Below are positions 60,930 through 64,000 of a stretch of DNA of 64,000 nucleotides, one piece after another. Within the stretch, counting starts at the first letter, position 1, and the number at the start of each line of letters is the position of its first letter. Under the pieces are notes generated by a model. The model made no database searches. It had not been told where the DNA came from and was given only the letters and a program-made list of their open reading frames with translations. The stretch is from Paenibacillus sp. MMS20-IR301. GTDB lineage: Bacteria > Bacillota > Bacilli > Paenibacillales > Paenibacillaceae. A program made the position numbers and the translations under genes. The stretch spans positions 3,100,001 through 3,164,000 of the forward strand of contig NZ_CP135275.1 in NCBI RefSeq assembly GCF_032302195.1, in the 5' to 3' direction.

Positions 60930-61982
60930 TTAACTATTCTGCTGCAGCCGGGCAACTTCCGCCCGGACAAGCGGTGCGACCTCGGTGCCGAACAGCCGGA
61001 TAGCCTGCATGACCTCTGCGTGCGGCATCGTGCCGTGCGGTACATGCAGCAGGAATCTTGTAATGCCTACGTGCTGATAGAGATGGATGATTTTGCGGGC
61101 AACGGTCTCCGGATCGCCTACATATAATGCTCCGCCAAAGCTGCTGGCCGCATCATAATCGGCACGGCTGTAAGCGGGCAGCCCCTTCTCTACTGCACGG
61201 AAGTTGGTTCTGGCATATGTAGACGGGAAAAACTTCTCGATCGCCGACTCCTTAGTCTCCGCAACGAAACCATGTGAATGCGAGGCAATCGGCAGCTGCG
61301 ATACATCATGGCCTGCCTTGGCAGCTGCTTCCTTGTATAGGCGCACATGCTCCGCGTAATCCGACGGATTCACATTGCCGATAATCGCCAATGCAAACGG
61401 CAGCCCCAAGGTCCCGGCACGGACCGCAGACGCCGGGCTTCCGGCACTCGCAATCCAGACCGGCAGCGGATTCTGCTCCGGACGCGGGTAGATCCCCAGA
61501 TTACGGATAGCCGGACGGTGTTTGCCGCTCCAGGTCACCTTCTCCGATTCCCGGAGCTTCAGCAGCAAGTCCAGCTTCTCGTCAAACAGCTCTTCATAAT
61601 CCTTCAGATCATAGCCGAATAACGGAAATGATTCTATGAATGAACCGCGGCCCACCATAATCTCGGCACGGCCGCCGGATATCCCGTCCAGTGTAGCGAA
61701 ATCCTGATAGACACGTACCGGATCAGCGGAAGAGAGAATCATAACCGCACTGGTCAAGCGGATTCTGCTGGTCAGCGAAGCTGCAGCAGCCATAACTACC
61801 GCAGGTGAAGAAGCGGCAAAATCAGGCCGGTGATGCTCACCTACGCCGTATACATCCAGTCCCACCTGATCTGCGAGCACAATCTCCTCCACTACCTCGC
61901 GCAGCCGCTGCGCATGGGTCATAGTCTCGCCGGTTACCACATCAGGCGTTGTCTCGACAAAGGTGCTAATTCCTAGTTCCAC
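60930..61982 (-). CDS. LLM-class (luciferase-like) flavin-dependent oxidoreductase
   Basis: A 350-residue single-component luciferase-like monooxygenase fold. Features are ELGISTFVETTPD, GLDVYGVGEHHRPDFAASSP (the E-H-H-R/F segment near the flavin), RIRLTSAVMILSSADPVRVY, GGRAEIMVGRGSFIESFPLF and IASAGSPASAVRAGTLGLPF. It would use FMNH2 or F420-like cofactors with a small organic substrate that cannot be identified. The GTG start has GGAGGAAC upstream. Monocistronic. Confidence 0.87.
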   Translation of the reverse strand: MELGISTFVETTPDVVTGETMTHAQRLREVVEEIVLADQVGLDVYGVGEHHRPDFAASSPAVVMAAAASLTSRIRLTSAVMILSSADPVRVYQDFATLDGISGGRAEIMVGRGSFIESFPLFGYDLKDYEELFDEKLDLLLKLRESEKVTWSGKHRPAIRNLGIYPRPEQNPLPVWIASAGSPASAVRAGTLGLPFALAIIGNVNPSDYAEHVRLYKEAAAKAGHDVSQLPIASHSHGFVAETKESAIEKFFPSTYARTNFRAVEKGLPAYSRADYDAASSFGGALYVGDPETVARKIIHLYQHVGITRFLLHVPHGTMPHAEVMQAIRLFGTEVAPLVRAEVARLQQNS

Positions 61983-62107
61983 TTGTTGTTCCTCCTCAAA
62001 ATTATGTAAGTACCTGCTCCATGGAATCCCCTTCGCAAAACTAGCTTCGAAGACTACGCTTCAGCAGCAATCTATATAGTTTAAATCCAAATAGTTAAAT
62101 ATTCAAA

Positions 62108-62215
62108 ATATAAATTTATGAACAGAACAAACCCGCCCTCCGGGCGAACTTAGCTGCTCGCCGGGTATTAGCTTAGCCGTTACTATTGCTCCTGGCGAAG
62201 ATTCTTCTGTTTAGT
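62108..62215. repeat. Dispersed intergenic repeat, copy B
   Basis: The core GCCCTCCGGGCGAACTTAGC (from 62135) differs from copy A (near 50041) at a few positions. It has a similar AT-rich left flank and a right flank CTGGCGAAGA, so two members of one family lie 12 kb apart. Confidence 0.6.
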
Positions 62216-62510
62216 ATCCGCTGGTTAAAATGCTGAAGCCGGCCTCTCTTATATATGGAATTAAATGGATAAACGTACTTTAATTTCATCTATTTCTCTA
62301 ATTTTGGTCTGTTCCCCTAATATTAAGTGCTCTTTTTCCACTTGCTGTTTGACCTTCCCTCCATCGTCTTGTAACAAGTGTACTTTTTCCATCTATTGTT
62401 CTGCTGCCACGGCCTCCTGACTCCCTTAAGTACCGATCGACACTGCTCAAGCTACTTTTCCACCCTTATCCACAATGGTTCAGTTTACCTAATTTCCTGG
62501 ATAATCAAAA

Positions 62511-62558
62511 AAACGGGATGTCTCCCCGCCCTATTGCGGCAGGGTGACATCCCGTTTA
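62511..62558 (-). terminator. Terminator of the SLH protein gene
   Basis: AAACGGGATGTC pairs perfectly with GACATCCCGTTT around a GC-rich inner stem. On the minus strand it is followed by TTTTTTTGATT. Confidence 0.85.
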
Positions 62559-62587
62559 TCCATGATTGGTGTAACGGAGCATGAAGC

Positions 62588-64000
62588 TTACTGCGCAAAC
62601 CTGCTGTCGTTAAGCTTCTTCAGCACGGCTGTTACTTCAGCACGGGTCGCTGTTCCTTTAGGATCAAACAGGTTACCCGGTTTGCCGCTGATAAGGCCTG
62701 ATTGCTGAATATTAGCCACAGCAGCCGCTGCCCAGGATGAAATCTCCTCACTGTCTGCGAAGCTTGAAGTCGCAGCCTGCTGCCCCGGCTGCAGCTTCAG
62801 ATAGCTCAGATAATTGTTCATCAGCACTGCCAGCTCTTCTCTGGACACTGCCTGATCCGGAGCAAACCGGTTATTGCCTGTACCCTGAACAATACCGTTT
62901 GCCGCCGCCCAGGCGATGTACGGAGCATAATATTTCTGCGCCTGGACATCTGTGAAGGAAGACGCAGCCGATGTGTCCGCTCCGGACATTTTACCGAGGA
63001 CCGTAGCAATCATACCCCGGGTTAAGGTCTGGTCCGGAGCAAATTTCCGGTCTCCAAGCCCTGTGAACCAGCCTCTTGCCGCTGCAAAATTAATGCTGTC
63101 CTTAGCCCAATGGTCTGCGGTATCCCTAAACCCGGAATCCAGATAACTTACAGCAAATTTGGAGAAGTGGCTGGTCTGGAATTCCACAATTTGCGTTGCC
63201 GCATTGTAGCGGCTGAGCACTGAGATGGCATTGCCGCTATTATCAATATAGTAGACGGCAATCGCATTTGGATCTTCTCCGGCGGCCTGGTTATAAGGAA
63301 TCTGTACTTTGACGGCTTCCCCGCCAAAGCTTGTAATACCGGAAACACCATCGGTGATCGTGAAATCATACACCGGTCTGTTTCCTACCAGCGCCTGGAC
63401 ACTGCCGCCCAGAGCACTTACAGAGGAGCGGTCCACACTAATGCGGAGAGTCTCTCCCTTAGCTGCTTTGCTAATGGCATCAGCTGCCTGGTTCCCCAGG
63501 GTAATAACAGCAAAACCGGTATTGATTCTCAGATCAGCCTGTGTTCCCGAAGCCAGCTTGTTCAGGAAATCACTGCTGAATTCTACCGTTACTTTCTTAG
63601 CATCATTAACAGCTCCCCCGCGGATCTCAACAGCGGTACGCTGACCGGCTGTACCGCCCGCTGCCGCATTCGCAAGCAGCTTGGCTGCAGCCTCATCTGT
63701 AAGCTTGAAGCTTGCCTCTCCTGTCCCGGCATTCAGTGACAATACCGCTGCAGCAACGGTACCGGTAACCGTAATCTGCTGCGCCGAAGATGTTGGCTGT
63801 ACCGAAGGCGTGGCCGATGGGACCGGAGTTACAGCCGGCACAGAGACCGAAGCCGATGTTGGTGCTGATGTCGGTGCCGGTGTTGCTGTCGGCGTTCCGG
63901 TTACCGGCGTTGGTGTTGGTGTTGCTTCCGGCTCCGGCGTTGGTGTTGCTGTCGGCGCTGTTGTTGGCACCGGTGTCGGATCTACCGGCGGTGTGTAATA
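62588..64000 (-). CDS. S-layer-homology (SLH) domain surface protein (C-terminal part)
   Basis: The frame is open to the window edge, so the N terminus with any signal peptide lies outside; 470 residues are seen. The first 80 residues are a Pro/Thr/Ala/Ser spacer with PTPTP-type repeats. Next is a beta-rich domain (ITVTGTVAAAVLSLNAGTG, VEIRGGAVNDAKKVTVEFSS) ending near QTSHFSKFAVSYLD. Three SLH domains close the protein (FRDTADHWAKDSINFAAARG, FTDVQAQKYYAPYIAWAAAN, FADSEEISSWAAAAVANIQQ). The SLH triplet binds pyruvylated secondary cell-wall polymer and anchors the protein on the cell surface. Confidence 0.9.
   Translation of the reverse strand, partial: YYTPPVDPTPVPTTAPTATPTPEPEATPTPTPVTGTPTATPAPTSAPTSASVSVPAVTPVPSATPSVQPTSSAQQITVTGTVAAAVLSLNAGTGEASFKLTDEAAAKLLANAAAGGTAGQRTAVEIRGGAVNDAKKVTVEFSSDFLNKLASGTQADLRINTGFAVITLGNQAADAISKAAKGETLRISVDRSSVSALGGSVQALVGNRPVYDFTITDGVSGITSFGGEAVKVQIPYNQAAGEDPNAIAVYYIDNSGNAISVLSRYNAATQIVEFQTSHFSKFAVSYLDSGFRDTADHWAKDSINFAAARGWFTGLGDRKFAPDQTLTRGMIATVLGKMSGADTSAASSFTDVQAQKYYAPYIAWAAANGIVQGTGNNRFAPDQAVSREELAVLMNNYLSYLKLQPGQQAATSSFADSEEISSWAAAAVANIQQSGLISGKPGNLFDPKGTATRAEVTAVLKKLNDSRFAQ

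Larger units (their letters stand above)
61983..62587. other. Gene-free 600-base spacer with repeat copies
   Basis: No credible gene is seen. It contains copy B of the dispersed repeat (62108-62215). An AT-rich block at about 62260-62400 with TTAAATGGATAAAC, ACTTTAATTTC and CTTTTTCCA units is related to the inverted repeat at 20799-20885. The terminator of the SLH gene is at its end. Confidence 0.6.

Noticed and set aside
1..64000. CRISPR array, rRNA operon or T-box/riboswitch
   Set aside because: No regularly spaced repeats, rRNA sequence or recognisable riboswitch core was found on reading through; a covariance-model scan would be needed to exclude weak cases.

Overview
The window is a 64 kb piece of a low-to-mid GC Gram-positive chromosome, most likely Paenibacillus or a close relative. 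This rests on strong AGGAGG-type ribosome binding sites, frequent GTG/TTG starts, an S-layer-homology protein, a copper-amine-oxidase-N 'stalk' protein, a GH16 glucanase with a ricin-type lectin tail, a stand-alone LtrA, LytTR/DUF3021 and CD3324-like genes, and AraC proteins joined to a ferric-siderophore binding domain. No rRNA, complete tRNA, CRISPR array or prophage was seen. Most of it is ordinary single-gene chromosomal DNA.

Layout. 1-6943: end of an NAD-dependent epimerase, a chemotaxis receptor with an Ala/Glu/Lys/Pro-rich tail, a VOC protein, a methyltransferase, a zinc-dependent phospholipase C-like protein, a 56-residue proline-rich mini-protein (minus strand) and a GT4 glycosyltransferase. 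7159-8816: a self-contained peptide-signalling cassette, with an HTH/helical-repeat (RRNPP-like) receptor overlapped by a 47-residue secreted pro-peptide gene. 8940-20743: haloalkane dehalogenase, a large hybrid histidine kinase directly abutting an HD-GYP response regulator, GNAT, stalk-domain protein, UbiD decarboxylase and LtrA. 20951-38738: scattered enzymes (flavin monooxygenase, alpha/beta hydrolases, S8 protease, amidase, UvrA paralogue, nucleotidyltransferase, AraC/GyrI regulator, esterase with a CBM9-like tail), a GNAT-pentapeptide fusion, a decayed GNAT and a hydrolase with a nonsense codon in its membrane anchor.

38855-41521: a group II intron with its reverse transcriptase lies beside a tRNA-like T arm and a CD3324-like gene. 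That gene is preceded by an 18-codon leader peptide and mutually exclusive stem-loops typical of translational attenuation. 41748-45473: an M3 oligopeptidase, then an AraC regulator whose frame runs without a stop into a siderophore-binding lipoprotein, across a near-perfect Fur box, a -10 element and a ribosome binding site. 45475-51500: small metabolic and sugar genes, GH16, intergenic repeats and an intact IS3-family element.

51881-60785: the most unusual locus. Three dynamin-like GTPases are encoded in overlapping genes. The last is a 1292-residue protein with an N-terminal membrane anchor, GTPase, coiled coil and a very long right-handed beta-helix. A small protein and an intervening terminator precede them and an unknown 211-residue protein follows. 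The end of the window holds an LLM flavin oxidoreductase and the C-terminal part of an SLH surface protein. The leading candidates for undescribed biology are the dynamin/beta-helix operon, the CD3324 leader attenuator, the receptor/pro-peptide pair and the AraC-lipoprotein gene merger.
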